Origin: Gemmatimonadota bacterium
GTDB lineage: Bacteria > Gemmatimonadota > Gemmatimonadetes > Longimicrobiales > Gaopeijiaceae
DNA length: 50,393 nt
Assembly: GCA_028874985.1 (NCBI GenBank)
Contig: JAPPGI010000001.1
Coordinates: 1 to 50,393, forward strand
Direction of reading: 5' to 3'
Under the pieces are notes generated by a model. It searched no databases. It saw only the letters and a program-made list of their open reading frames with translations, and had not been told where the DNA came from. Of the stretch, positions 24,127-33,378 are shown in pieces; the stretch's first letter is position 1; every line of letters begins with the position of its first letter. The translations under genes and the position numbers were made by a program.

Positions 24127-26064
24127 ATGAGCACGAATTCCGCAGGAGACAGCCGGAACCTGACCGACGCCCGGGAATCCCGGGACGTCGCCGAGAGCGC
24201 CCGCCAGGCCCGTTGGGAGAAGCGCAGCTTCATGAAGGAGCTCTTCGGAGGCCGCCTGTCGCTCGATCTGGTTCATCCCCACCCGGTTCAGGACGCGGAG
24301 GAAGCCACCCGGGCCGCGCCCTTTCTGGACCGCATCCGCCGGTTCGTCGAAGAGCATGTGGACGGAGACGCCTTCGACCGCGACGAATGGGTTCCCGACT
24401 CGGTGCTCCGGGGCCTGGCCGACCTGGGTGCCTACGGGATCAAGATTCCCCGCGAGTACGGGGGACTGGGGCTCTCGCAGACGTCCTACAACAAGGCTCT
24501 CGGGCTGGTGGCCAGCCGCTGCGCCTCGACGGCCGCGTTCCTCTCCGCGCACCAGTCAATCGGCGTCCCCACACCCCTCGTCCTCTTCGGGACGGAGGAA
24601 CAGAAGCGGAGGTACCTGCCCCGGGCGGCCGGCGGCGAGCTTTCGGCCTTCGCGCTGACCGAACCGATGGTCGGTTCGGACCCGGCCAACATGTCCACCT
24701 TCGCGGAGCCGTCCCCCGACGGAACGCACTACATCCTGAACGGCGAGAAGCTGTGGACGACCAACGGCCCCCGCGCCGACCTCCTCGTGGTCATGGCACG
24801 GACTCCCGCGCGTGCGGGCGTCAAGGCGAAGCGCCCGATCAGCGCCTTCATCGTCGAGACATCGTGGCCGGGGGTGGAGGTCGGTCAGATCTGCCGGTTC
24901 ATGGGGCTGAAGGGGATCTCCAACGGCGTGCTCCGTTTCCGCGACGTGAAGGTCCCCCGCGAGAACCTGTTGTGGGGCGAAGGGCTGGGACTGAAGCTGG
25001 CTCTGATCACCCTGAACACCGGCCGTCTGGCCCTTCCGGCCTTCTGCGCCGCCGCCGGCAAGGGCCTGCTGCGCGCCTGCCGCAGGTGGGCCGCCGAACG
25101 CGTCCAGTGGGGCGCCCCGATAGGGAGGCACGATGCCGTGGCCCAGATGCTGGGGCGCATGGCCGCCGAGACCTATGCGATGGAGGCCGCGGTGGAGCTG
25201 GCGGCGGCCATGTCCGGCCAGGGCACCCTGGACATTCGCCTCGAAGCGGCCATCGCCAAGATGTGGCACAGCGAAAAGGCCTGGGATCTCGTGAACGATG
25301 CCGTACAGATCCGGGGAGGAAGGGGTTACGAAACGGCGGACTCGCTACGCGAGCGCGGCGAGGACCCGTTCCCGGTGGAGCGGGCGCTCCGGGATGCTCG
25401 CATCAACATGATCTTCGAGGGGTCGAGCGAGATCATGCGGCTGTTCATCGCGCGCGAGGCGGTGGATGAGCACCTGAGTGTGGCGGGCGGGGCGATCGAC
25501 CCGCGCCTGCCTGCGCGCACGCGGACGGCCGCCTTCCTGAGGGCCGCACTGCACTACGCGTTCTGGTACCCGTCCCGGTGGCTGGGCTGGGCACGGTGGC
25601 CGCGCTACCGCTCCTTCGGCCCCCTTGCCGGTCACATGCGCTACGCCGGCCGGGCCGCGCGGAAGCTGGCACGCGCGCTCTTCCACGCCATGCTCCGGTT
25701 CGGCCCCGGACTGGAGCGCCGACAGGCGGTGCTGGGAAGGCTCGTGGATATCGGCGCGGACCTCTTCGTGGTCACCGCCTCCTGCGTACGGGCCATGAAG
25801 CTCACCGGGGAAGAACCCGGGAACCGGACCCCGTTCGAACTGGCGGACGCCGCCTGCAAGCTGGCACGGCGCAGGATCAAGGCCAACTTCCGTGCGGTCT
25901 TCCGCAACGACGACACGGACATCTACAGGGTCGCGCGCGGCGCGCTCGACGATCGCTACGCGTGGCTGGAGGCCGGCATCGCCGGCGAGCCCGACCCGGA
26001 CGAACGGGCTTCAACGGCCCGGCCGCCGCGGCCGGAGCCCGAACCGGCCGCGGTCGGCGGGTAG
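24127..26064 (+). CDS. Acyl-CoA dehydrogenase, VLCAD/ACAD9-like
   Basis: 645 residues from ATG 24127. The N-terminal helical domain contains EYGGLGLSQTSYNKAL; the FAD-binding middle domain has AFALTEPMVGSDPANM and GEKLWTTNGPRADLLVVMA; the catalytic Glu lies in NMIFEGSSEIMRLFI (~residue 440). The protein is about 250 residues longer than short-chain enzymes; the extra C-terminal helical region (residues ~460-620) is as in very-long-chain dehydrogenases, which use it for membrane association and dimerisation. It introduces the alpha-beta double bond in long acyl-CoA. Paired with the upstream patatin lipase gene. The last ~20 residues are Pro/Glu-rich. Confidence 0.9.
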   Translation: MSTNSAGDSRNLTDARESRDVAESARQARWEKRSFMKELFGGRLSLDLVHPHPVQDAEEATRAAPFLDRIRRFVEEHVDGDAFDRDEWVPDSVLRGLADLGAYGIKIPREYGGLGLSQTSYNKALGLVASRCASTAAFLSAHQSIGVPTPLVLFGTEEQKRRYLPRAAGGELSAFALTEPMVGSDPANMSTFAEPSPDGTHYILNGEKLWTTNGPRADLLVVMARTPARAGVKAKRPISAFIVETSWPGVEVGQICRFMGLKGISNGVLRFRDVKVPRENLLWGEGLGLKLALITLNTGRLALPAFCAAAGKGLLRACRRWAAERVQWGAPIGRHDAVAQMLGRMAAETYAMEAAVELAAAMSGQGTLDIRLEAAIAKMWHSEKAWDLVNDAVQIRGGRGYETADSLRERGEDPFPVERALRDARINMIFEGSSEIMRLFIAREAVDEHLSVAGGAIDPRLPARTRTAAFLRAALHYAFWYPSRWLGWARWPRYRSFGPLAGHMRYAGRAARKLARALFHAMLRFGPGLERRQAVLGRLVDIGADLFVVTASCVRAMKLTGEEPGNRTPFELADAACKLARRRIKANFRAVFRNDDTDIYRVARGALDDRYAWLEAGIAGEPDPDERASTARPPRPEPEPAAVGG

Positions 26065-26099
26065 CTGTGGGTGGTCGGGGTCGCGAAACCTGTCCCCTG

Positions 26100-26981
26100 A
26101 TGGCACGCTCCTTCCTCTTCTTCGTCCTCCTCTGGACCCTGGCATTGCTCTTCCTGGGCAGCCATGTGCACGCCACCGGAGCGAGCCTCGCCTGCCCCGA
26201 CTGGCCGACCTGCTTCGGCACCATGATGCCCGAGATGACCGGAGGCGTCTTCTGGGAGCACCTCCACCGGCTCTGGGCCGGCGCGCTGGTGATTTTCTTC
26301 ACAATCGGGGTGATTCTGATCCGGCGCGCCTATCCGGAGGGGGCGGTCCTCTTCCGTCTCGGGCTGGCGGGCATCGGGTTGCTGCTCGTGCAGTCGGTCC
26401 TGGGGGGAATCACCGTGCTCTTCCTCCTCCCCGACGCGGTGTCGACGTCTCATCTGGCGCTGGCCTTCGTCTTCCTGGCCCTGTTGACGTCGATGTTGGC
26501 GCTCACCCGGCGGGACCGGGATGACTATCGGGGCCGGGACGCCGAGCGCCGCCTCGTCCGGCGGGCCGGCCTCCGGGTGTCCGGACTGGTCTTCGCGCAG
26601 TCGGTGGTCGGAGCCCTGGTTCGCCACACGGACGCCGGCATGGCTTGCCCGGACGTTCCCCTGTGCCTGGGCCGGATTGTCCCTCCGTTGGATAACCCGA
26701 TGGTGCAACTTCATTTCCTCCACCGGGTGCTCGGCCTGGCGACGGCGGTCGTCGCACTCCGCTACTGCCGGCTCGTGCTGGCGCGCACCCGAATCGGTTT
26801 TGCACGCAAGATCGCGATCGCACTTGGCGCGGGAGTCGTCGCCCAGGTGCTGCTGGGCTTCGTTTCCGTGGCGGTCCGCCTCGAACCGCCCTACGTCTCC
26901 CTTCACACGCTCCTGGCCGCGGTGCTGCTTTCTCTGAGCGTTGCCGGGGCGGCCCACGCCTGGGAGAGGACGGCGCATTGA
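26100..26981 (+). CDS. ctaA: Haem A synthase (CtaA/COX15 family)
   Basis: 293 residues with eight hydrophobic helices. Four conserved haem-ligand histidine sites are visible: EHLHRLWAG (helix 2), TSHLALAFVF (helix 4), HFLHRVLGLA (helix 6) and VSLHTLLAAV (helix 8), plus two Cys-Pro loops (ACPDWPTCFG and ACPDVPLCLG) after helices 1 and 5, where the CtaA cysteine pairs sit. It oxidises haem O to haem A for aa3-type oxidases, in the inner membrane. The stop overlaps the TTG start of the DUF420 gene. No oxidase subunit or ctaB gene is in the window. Confidence 0.9.
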   Translation: MARSFLFFVLLWTLALLFLGSHVHATGASLACPDWPTCFGTMMPEMTGGVFWEHLHRLWAGALVIFFTIGVILIRRAYPEGAVLFRLGLAGIGLLLVQSVLGGITVLFLLPDAVSTSHLALAFVFLALLTSMLALTRRDRDDYRGRDAERRLVRRAGLRVSGLVFAQSVVGALVRHTDAGMACPDVPLCLGRIVPPLDNPMVQLHFLHRVLGLATAVVALRYCRLVLARTRIGFARKIAIALGAGVVAQVLLGFVSVAVRLEPPYVSLHTLLAAVLLSLSVAGAAHAWERTAH

Positions 26982-27409
26982 CCGCCGAGGCGGCCGGCGA
27001 GGCGCTCGCCGCGATCAACGCGGGGCTGAACCTCACCAGTGCCGTGCTTCTCCTCGCCGGGGTGCGCCATATCCGGCGCCGAGAGGTCAGGGGGCACAGG
27101 CGGTGCATGGTCGGTGCGGTGGCGGCCTCCGCCCTCTTCCTGGTCTTCTATGTCGTGCGCTTCTCGCTGACGGGTTCCCATTCCTTCGAGGGACCCGAGA
27201 CGGTTCGGCGCGTCTACCTGGCGGTCCTCTTCAGCCACATGATCCTGGCTACCGCGGTCGTGCCCCTGGTGCTCCGCCTGCTCCACCTGCTCAGGCACCG
27301 GCGGTTCAAGGCCCACAGCCGACTGGCCCGGTGGACCTTTCCGGTCTGGCTATACGTCTCCGTCACCGGGCTCTTCGTCTACTTCATGCTCTACCACGCG
27401 TACGGCTGA
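26978..27409 (+). CDS. DUF420 membrane protein (CtaM/YozB-like)
   Basis: 143 residues, TTG start overlapping the ctaA stop. Four transmembrane helices and the family's conserved residues: INAGLNLTSAVLLLAGV, HRRCMVGAVAASALFLVFYVVRF, HMILATAVVPLVL and KAHSRLARWTFPVWLYVSVTG. DUF420 proteins such as CtaM support maturation of aa3-type cytochrome oxidase, which matches the partnership with haem A synthase. The last 60 bases overlap the convergent gene 27350-28024. Confidence 0.9.
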   Translation: MTAEAAGEALAAINAGLNLTSAVLLLAGVRHIRRREVRGHRRCMVGAVAASALFLVFYVVRFSLTGSHSFEGPETVRRVYLAVLFSHMILATAVVPLVLRLLHLLRHRRFKAHSRLARWTFPVWLYVSVTGLFVYFMLYHAYG

Positions 27410-28024
27410 CCCACCCGGCTCCTGCTCCTTCAAGGACCACCTGCACGACCGGGCGCCGCCGGTCTCGCAACTCAGCTTCACAACCGTCAACCCCTCGTCG
27501 ACTCCGCGCCGCACCGCGCTCTGGCAGAACCCGGTGATCAGCTCGCAGGCGTCGCCGCTCGCGTCCAGCTGCACGAAGGGAGACGCGGAGACCTCCAGCG
27601 AAAAGGGGCCGGAGACGAAGCCGCCGACGCGCTGCCCGAACAGCCTGGCCAGCGTGCGCTCGATCGCGCGCCGGACCAGCATGAGCCGCGTGGAACGCGG
27701 CAGCCACCGTCTGCGCGAAGGGAGATGTTCCCCGGCCAGCTGGGCACCCATCTCGAGGAAGACCCGCGCGGCGTCAGGACGCTTCTTGACGAGGTTGACG
27801 AACTCCGCCAGCTCGTCGCTGCTCAGCTTCCTGCCCTGGCGGGAGTATTCCTGATACAGCTCGATCTGCCGCTCCACGACCCTGCTCAAGCCGAACCGCC
27901 GCGGGATGGTGTTGGCGATGACCTCGTCCTTGAGCGTTTCGCCCGGATGGTCCAGCTGCCGGAGGGCCTCGAGCAACGAAACAGCGACCTGAGCGGCCAC
28001 ACGAGGTTTCTGGGTTTCGGTCAA
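27350..28024 (-). CDS. Hypothetical protein with V4R-like C-terminal domain
   Basis: 224 residues, cytoplasmic. The N-terminal half is helical (VAVSLLEALRQLDHPGETLKD; LSRVVERQIELYQEYSRQG; SSDELAEFVNLVKKRPDAARVF). The C-terminal half (about 110-205) alternates helix and strand, with FSLEVSASPFVQLDASGDACELITGFCQSAVRRG and LSCETGGARSCRW; this resembles V4R/haem-NO-binding-like small-molecule folds that keep a late Cys pair, but I offer that only as a suggestion. Converges with and overlaps the DUF420 gene by 60 bases. Promoter must lie in the 132-base gap before E1-alpha. Confidence 0.55.
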   Translation of the reverse strand: MTETQKPRVAAQVAVSLLEALRQLDHPGETLKDEVIANTIPRRFGLSRVVERQIELYQEYSRQGRKLSSDELAEFVNLVKKRPDAARVFLEMGAQLAGEHLPSRRRWLPRSTRLMLVRRAIERTLARLFGQRVGGFVSGPFSLEVSASPFVQLDASGDACELITGFCQSAVRRGVDEGLTVVKLSCETGGARSCRWSLKEQEPGGSAVRVVEHEVDEEPGDGDV

Positions 28025-28156
28025 ATTGCGGACCTCATGTCTCGACGGCGATGCTCCGGCCGGGGCTACGCCTTCCGCAGCTCCTCGCTCGAAGGGCTTT
28101 GCCGTTCCCTACAATGATAACCTGAGCATTGCCGGTACTTTCGGGCAATCGCGAGG

Positions 28157-29371
28157 ATGAAGCGCGTTTGCTCGCCCCGACCCGGCTTTCTACCTTCCGG
28201 TCCACTCGTCCACCGACTCCCGGCACCCCTTTCCTTGAAGCGATACGCGGCCTTCGATCCACCCGAATACCGGAACTGGCGGGCGGACCCCGCCCTGGTA
28301 CGCGCATTCCGCCGCCGCATCGAGCAGGAATCGCGGCGAGCGGCGCTGGTTAAGGCGCTCCGGTCCGACCAGCTCCTCATCCTCTACCGCGACCTGCTCC
28401 TCACCCGGCTTCAGGACATCGGCCTCAAGCGCTGGGTGCGGCAGGGCGTAATCAGCAAGGCCTGGCTCGGCGTCGGAGAGGAGGCGGTGACGGTGGGTTG
28501 CGTGGCCGCCCTGGACCGCCGCCGCGACGTGGTGATACCCATGATCCGCAACGCCGGCGCCAGCCACATGATGGGGCTGCCGCTCGAAGACTGCTTCACC
28601 GCCTACCTGGCGACCGCCGACAGTCCCAGCGGGGGACGCGACTTCCACTACGGCGACGTGGGCAGGGGAGTCATCCAGCCGGTCAGCCACATGGGGACCA
28701 GCGTGCCTGTCGCGGCCGGCGCGGCGCTGGCCTTCAGGAATCGCGGCGAGGATCGCGTGGCGCTGACCTGGACCGGAGACGGCGCCACCAGGACCGCCGC
28801 CTGTCACGAGGGGCTGGTGTTCGCGTCCCGGCTCGCCGTTCCCGCCATCGTCGTCATCCAGAACAACCAGGTTGCACTCGGGACGCGCCTGGACCAGCAC
28901 GGAGCCGGAAGACTGGTGGATGTCCCGGCCGCCCACGGCATCGCCACGTTCACCTGTGACGGCAACAACGTCCTCGACGTCTACGCGGCCACCGCCCTCG
29001 CGCGCGAGCGGTGCGTCCGGGGGAACGGTCCGGCGGCGCTCGTCGCGGATACCTTTCGCATGGGCGGGCACGCCACCCACGACGAACGCGAAGCCCGGGA
29101 GACGTTCGCCCCCGAACTCTTCGAGCACTGGGGCAGGCGCGACCCGGTGGGTCTCTTCGAGGCGTACCTGACCGACGAAGGCGTACCGGCGGCGACCCTT
29201 GCGGAGGTGGAGGCGGACGCGACGGCGGCGGTCGAAGATGCGGCCGAGCGGGCCCTGGCTTCGCGCGGGGATCTGCCGGTGCCCGAACACGCGCTCTACG
29301 AAGGAATCTCCGAGGGCGGCGTCCTTCACGGGCTGGCGGCCCGGCTGGCGGTGCGGGGGGGGGCGGAATAG
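28157..29371 (+). CDS. Thiamine-diphosphate-dependent dehydrogenase E1 component, alpha subunit
   Basis: 404 residues. The ThDP/Mg motif is clear: GDGATRTAACHEGLVFA ... AIVVIQNNQ (GDG-X~26-NN, residues ~213-240). Substrate and phosphorylation-loop regions SHMGTSVPVAAGAALAF and DTFRMGGHATHDE are typical of branched-chain 2-oxoacid (BCKDH) and acetoin/pyruvate E1-alpha. It decarboxylates a 2-oxoacid and passes the acyl group to E2. No E1-beta, E2 or E3 gene is adjacent, so the rest of the complex must be elsewhere. The first ~25 residues are low-complexity, so a later start is possible. Confidence 0.87.
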   Translation: MKRVCSPRPGFLPSGPLVHRLPAPLSLKRYAAFDPPEYRNWRADPALVRAFRRRIEQESRRAALVKALRSDQLLILYRDLLLTRLQDIGLKRWVRQGVISKAWLGVGEEAVTVGCVAALDRRRDVVIPMIRNAGASHMMGLPLEDCFTAYLATADSPSGGRDFHYGDVGRGVIQPVSHMGTSVPVAAGAALAFRNRGEDRVALTWTGDGATRTAACHEGLVFASRLAVPAIVVIQNNQVALGTRLDQHGAGRLVDVPAAHGIATFTCDGNNVLDVYAATALARERCVRGNGPAALVADTFRMGGHATHDEREARETFAPELFEHWGRRDPVGLFEAYLTDEGVPAATLAEVEADATAAVEDAAERALASRGDLPVPEHALYEGISEGGVLHGLAARLAVRGGAE

Positions 29372-29381
29372 GATTCACGCC

Positions 29382-30032
29382 ATGTTCGAAAACCTGCGCC
29401 GGGCCTTCAGGGAGGCCGTCGACAACTTTCAGCGCGAACTGGACCGGGACGCCGTTCCGGAGGCCGTCGACCGGCTGCTGCTGGGGATGCGGCGCGAGGC
29501 CGTCGAGGCCAAGGCCGCCCTGGAAGCCTCGAAGGACCAGCTCGCCAGAGCTCGGAAGCGTTCCGGCGAGGAGGCGCGCAACGCCGAAATCTGCCGGCGC
29601 CGGGAAGCCCTGGCTCGCGAAATCGAGGACACCGACACGGCCGATGTCGCGGCCAGGTACGCCGAGAGGCACGCCGACCGGAGCCGAGTGCTAGCCGACA
29701 AGGCTCGCGCCATCGAAGCCGAAGTTCGCCTTCAGGAGGCCGAGTACGCCGAGATGCTGGCGCAGATCGGAAAGGCGCGCGCCAACCGCGACAAGCTCGC
29801 GGCGAGTGCCGGGCGCACCCGGGCGCGCGAATCGCTGGGCGGGACCGAGGACCTCTTCGGGGAGATCGACAGGATGGCGGAACGGATCGGCGGCACCGAG
29901 GCCGCCGCCGGCGCGGAGGAGGCGCTCTTCGACGACGCGCGCGGCTTCGACGAGGCGCTCGGAGCTTCGCGCCGGGAAGAGGTCGCCGACGCCCGCCTCG
30001 AGGAGTTGAAGCGACGGATGGGAAAGCGATAG
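29382..30032 (+). CDS. Coiled-coil protein, PspA/IM30-like in character
   Basis: 216 residues, ATG 29382, ten bases after the E1-alpha stop. Almost wholly charged helix: starts MFENLRRAFREAVDNFQREL, then long Ala/Arg/Glu heptads to about residue 150 (EAKAALEASKDQLARARKRS; RVLADKARAIEAEVRLQEAEY), a Gly break (ESLGGTEDLFGEIDRMAERI) and a last helix (VADARLEELKRRMGKR). Length and layout are like PspA/IM30 membrane-remodelling proteins, but there is no diagnostic motif. Its place before a small membrane protein gene fits an envelope role. Confidence 0.6.
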   Translation: MFENLRRAFREAVDNFQRELDRDAVPEAVDRLLLGMRREAVEAKAALEASKDQLARARKRSGEEARNAEICRRREALAREIEDTDTADVAARYAERHADRSRVLADKARAIEAEVRLQEAEYAEMLAQIGKARANRDKLAASAGRTRARESLGGTEDLFGEIDRMAERIGGTEAAAGAEEALFDDARGFDEALGASRREEVADARLEELKRRMGKR

Positions 30033-30041
30033 ATTCCGGCC

Positions 30042-30320
30042 ATGGAAAACTGGATCGGAGTTGCTGTCTGGATCGTAATGGGCATCGCCATCGGACTCGC
30101 CATGAAGCTGGTCGTGAAGCGTCCCGAAACGACCCCGGGACACACGCGCCTGCTTTGCGCTCTCGGTGCCTTCGCCGCCGTGATCGGCGGAATGCTGGGA
30201 GTGGGCATTCTCGAGTTCGACGACCCGGTGGCCCTGAGCGTCGGCGGGATGGCGGGCGCGGCCGCCCTGGCGGTGCTCATGACATGGGTGTACCGGTGGG
30301 GCATCAGGGGGCTAACCTGA
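30042..30320 (+). CDS. Small membrane protein
   Basis: 92 residues with three hydrophobic helices (WIGVAVWIVMGIAIGLAMKLVV; FAAVIGGMLGVGILEF; SVGGMAGAAALAVLMTWVY). Gly-rich helices resemble the GlsB/YeaQ transglycosylase-associated family, but the match is by style only. It lies nine bases after the coiled-coil gene, so it is probably co-translated with it. Confidence 0.55.
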   Translation: MENWIGVAVWIVMGIAIGLAMKLVVKRPETTPGHTRLLCALGAFAAVIGGMLGVGILEFDDPVALSVGGMAGAAALAVLMTWVYRWGIRGLT

Positions 30321-30351
30321 GGCCACTCCGCCCGGAAGCCCTTCCCGCGCC

Positions 30352-31719
30352 ATGAGCCGACCCGTCGAGTTCGCCCACCGGGAACGCGCCCGCTTCTACG
30401 AGGAGCTGTGGGCCTTCCTGCGCATCCCCTCCGTGTCGGCCAAGTCCGAGCACGACGGAGACACCGCGCGGGCCGCCCGGTGGGTGAGAAGACAACTCGC
30501 CGGTGCGGGTCTGGATGCCGAAGTGCTCCCGACCCCGGGCCATCCGGTGGTGGTGGGGGAGTGGCGGGGGGCCGGGCCCGACGCTCCGACCGTTCTCGTC
30601 TACGGCCACTACGACGTCCAGCCCCCGGAGCCGTTGGAGCTCTGGGACACCCCGCCCTTCGAACCGCGCATCCGCGACGGACGCATCTACGCGCGGGGCT
30701 CCGCGGACGACAAGGGGCAGCTCTTTCTGCACATCAAGGCACTCGAGGCACACCTGGCCACGCGGGGACGACTCCCCGTGAACGTCGTCGTGCTGGCCGA
30801 AGGAGAAGAGGAGGTGGGCTCCCCCAACCTGGTTCCCTTCGTGAAGGAGCACCGGGAGCGGCTGGCGGCAGACACGGTCGTCATATCGGACTCGGCCATG
30901 TTCGCCCCCGGCCTGCCCTCGCTCCTCTTCTCGCTCCGGGGCCTGGCCTACTTCGAGATCCACGCCTCGGGCCCGCGCTCCGACCTGCACTCGGGAGCCT
31001 ACGGCGGGGCCGTGCCTAACCCCGCCAACGCGCTCGCCCGCGTGATCGGCAGCCTCCATGACGAGACCGGCCGGATCGCGATCGCGGGCTTCTACGATGA
31101 TGTCGTGACGCCCTCGCGGGAGACGCTCGCGGGGATTCGCGGGCTCCCGTTTGACGCGGAGGCGTACGCGAGGGAGGTCGGCACGGTCCCCGCCGGCGGC
31201 GAGTCCGGCTATTCGGCTCTGGAGCGGCTCTGGACACGGCCTTCATGCGACGTGAACGGACTGCTCTCCGGCTACACCGGCGAGGGGGCGAAGACCGTCC
31301 TCCCCGCGGGTGCGATGGCGAAGGTCAGCTTCCGCCTGGTGCCGAACCAGTCCCCGGAGCGGGTGAAGATCCTGCTTGAGGAACATCTCGCGAAGGTGGC
31401 GCCCGCCGGCGTCGGCTTCTCGCTGGTCGAGCTCCACGGGGGCCGTCCCTGGCTGGCCACCCCGGAGGGTCCGCTCTTCGAAGCCGCCTCCCGGGCGCTG
31501 GAGCGCTCGTTCGGGTCGCGTCCCGTGCTGACCGGCGAGGGTGGCACCATCCCGATCGTGGTGGAGCTCGAGGAGATCCTGGGCGCGAATTCGCTGCTTC
31601 TGGGCTTCGCCCTCCCGGGGGCCAACATGCACGCGCCCAACGAGTGGTTCGCCACCGAGTGCTTCGAAAAGGGAATCGACACCCTGATCCACCTCTACGA
31701 CGAGCTTGCTGCCTCCTGA
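30352..31719 (+). CDS. M20-family metallopeptidase (dipeptidase type)
   Basis: 455 residues. Metal-site motifs: VYGHYDVQP (His ligand and Asp), ARGSADDKGQ (bridging Asp), AEGEEEVGS (catalytic Glu and ligand), SDSAMFAPG (Asp ligand), and GANMHAPNEWF (last His). The lid/dimerisation domain begins GLAYFEIHASGPRSDLHSG. This is the cytosolic nonspecific dipeptidase-like (CNDP/DapE-related) subgroup, M20 'dipeptidase'. No signal peptide, so it probably completes peptide degradation in the cytoplasm. Convergent with trpE. Confidence 0.92.
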   Translation: MSRPVEFAHRERARFYEELWAFLRIPSVSAKSEHDGDTARAARWVRRQLAGAGLDAEVLPTPGHPVVVGEWRGAGPDAPTVLVYGHYDVQPPEPLELWDTPPFEPRIRDGRIYARGSADDKGQLFLHIKALEAHLATRGRLPVNVVVLAEGEEEVGSPNLVPFVKEHRERLAADTVVISDSAMFAPGLPSLLFSLRGLAYFEIHASGPRSDLHSGAYGGAVPNPANALARVIGSLHDETGRIAIAGFYDDVVTPSRETLAGIRGLPFDAEAYAREVGTVPAGGESGYSALERLWTRPSCDVNGLLSGYTGEGAKTVLPAGAMAKVSFRLVPNQSPERVKILLEEHLAKVAPAGVGFSLVELHGGRPWLATPEGPLFEAASRALERSFGSRPVLTGEGGTIPIVVELEEILGANSLLLGFALPGANMHAPNEWFATECFEKGIDTLIHLYDELAAS

Positions 31720-31741
31720 ACGCAGGCCGCCCGTAGACGCG

Positions 31742-31763
31742 GCCGCCCCGGCATTCGGGCGGC
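31742..31763. terminator. Strong GC hairpin between convergent genes
   Basis: GCCGCCCCG (31742-31750) pairs with CGGGCGGC (31756-31763), one bulged C, loop GCATT. It lies between the stops of the M20 and trpE genes and could end both transcripts, but it lacks a T-run. Confidence 0.35.
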
Positions 31764-31792
31764 GACGCATCCGCGCCGATCAGGGCCCGCCC

Positions 31793-33298
31793 TCACGACC
31801 GCCGCACCATCGCCACCGCCCGCAACAGCGCGCGCGCCTTGTTCATCGTCTCGTCGAACTCGGCTTCGGGGACCGAGTCCGCCACGATCCCGGCCCCCGC
31901 CTGCACGTGCGCCCAGCCATTCCGCACTATCATGGTGCGAATGGCGATCGCGGCGTCCATGCGGCGCGCGCCCCAACCGATGTGACCGACCGCCCCCGCG
32001 TACGGGCCCCGCGCCGCTGGTTCCAGCTCGTCTATGATCTCCATGGCGCGCACCTTCGGCGCGCCTGACACGGTCCCGGCGGGGAAGCAGGCCGTGAGGA
32101 CGTCCAGGGCGGAGAGGCCGCTGCGCGCACGGCCCTCGACCTGGCTGCAGAGGTGCATCACGTCGGAGTACCGCTCCACCGCCATGAGTTCGGGGACGGT
32201 CACGGTACCGTACTCCGATACCCGGCCCACGTCGTTCCTCGCCAGGTCGACCAGCATGCGATGCTCGGCCAGCTCCTTCTCGTCGCGGGTGAGTTCGCGG
32301 GCGAGGGCGCGATCCTCGGCGGGGGTCCGGCCCCGCCTGCGCGTCCCGGCGATGGGGCGCACCGTCACCACCCCGTTCTCGAGACGCACCAGCACCTCGG
32401 GCGAAGATCCCACGAGGCTGAAGCCACCGCATTCGAGAAAGAAGAGATACGGCGACGGGTTGATCGTCCGCAGCGCGCGGTAGAGGTCGAACGGGCGTCC
32501 GTCGAACCGCGTTGCCAGCCGTTGGCTGAGGACGACCTGGAAGGCGTCTCCCGCCGCGATGTAGTCCTTGATCCTGCGGACGCCCGCGACGAAGTCGTCC
32601 CGCCTGATGTTGGAGGTGAACTCGAGGGACGTCCCGGGCTCCGCGAGGGCCAGCGACAGCGGGGCCGGGCCCGGCCGTGTGCGAAGCCGCTCCACCGTGT
32701 CCTCGAGCCGGCCCACGGCCTCCCCGTAGAGGCGCTCGAGCGCCACGCGGTCGGTTTCGTTCGTGACCTCCACGGTGGTTATCGCCCGGGCCCGGCCGTG
32801 GAGGTTGTCCACCGCGACCACCACGTCGGAGAACATGACCATCGCGGCCGGCAGCCCGCGGTCGTCGGGCGGCCCCGGCCCCAGGCGCTCCATCCGCCGA
32901 ACCAGGTCGTAGCCGTAGTAGCCGACGGCACCGCCCCAGAACCGGGGGAGACGGGAGTCCGGGCGCGGCAGCGCGCGCTTCAGGCGCGCTTCCAGGTCCG
33001 CCACGGGGTCGTCGGTCTCCACCCGCCGCCAGCCCGGGCCGGGGCTCCACAGGGAAAGATCGCTACCTTCAAGACGCCACACCTCTCGCGGACTACTTCC
33101 CAGGAAGCTGTAACGGGCCCACTGTTCACCTCCCACCACCGATTCCAGAAGGAAGCCGAAGGCGCCGTCGCGAAGTTTGTGATAGGCGGTGACGGCGGTT
33201 TCGGAGTCGAAGAGAAACTCGCACCACACCGCGGTGCGGGTGCCGGGGGCGGCGTCATCGAGGAAGGACGCGAAGGAGGGCTCGGCGTTCAGGGTCAC
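31793..33298 (-). CDS. trpE: Anthranilate synthase component I
   Basis: 501 residues from a GTG at 33298 (VTLNAEPSFASFL), chosen because there is no ATG before the conserved N-domain and the divergent gene begins at 33379. Chorismate-binding motifs: SSPEVLVRLENGVVTVRPIAGTRRRG, DEKELAEHRMLVDLARNDVGRV, and CFPAGTVSGAPKVRAMEIIDE, followed by AGAGIVADSVPEAEFDET. The product turns chorismate into anthranilate with an amide-transfer partner. No trpG or other trp gene is next to it. The ribosome site is poor; a TTG at 33307 is another option. Confidence 0.9.
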   Translation of the reverse strand: MTLNAEPSFASFLDDAAPGTRTAVWCEFLFDSETAVTAYHKLRDGAFGFLLESVVGGEQWARYSFLGSSPREVWRLEGSDLSLWSPGPGWRRVETDDPVADLEARLKRALPRPDSRLPRFWGGAVGYYGYDLVRRMERLGPGPPDDRGLPAAMVMFSDVVVAVDNLHGRARAITTVEVTNETDRVALERLYGEAVGRLEDTVERLRTRPGPAPLSLALAEPGTSLEFTSNIRRDDFVAGVRRIKDYIAAGDAFQVVLSQRLATRFDGRPFDLYRALRTINPSPYLFFLECGGFSLVGSSPEVLVRLENGVVTVRPIAGTRRRGRTPAEDRALARELTRDEKELAEHRMLVDLARNDVGRVSEYGTVTVPELMAVERYSDVMHLCSQVEGRARSGLSALDVLTACFPAGTVSGAPKVRAMEIIDELEPAARGPYAGAVGHIGWGARRMDAAIAIRTMIVRNGWAHVQAGAGIVADSVPEAEFDETMNKARALLRAVAMVRRS

Positions 33299-33378
33299 GG
33301 CAGGCAAGGTGTTCGCTTGAGAGAGACCCGATACCTTTGAAACATCCCCGGAGAAAGTCAACGCAAGGAGAGGCGCGC

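Noticed and set aside
28060-28157. Possible promoter pair between the V4R-like and E1-alpha genes
   Set aside because: The region must contain promoters, but no box pair with good spacing stands out.
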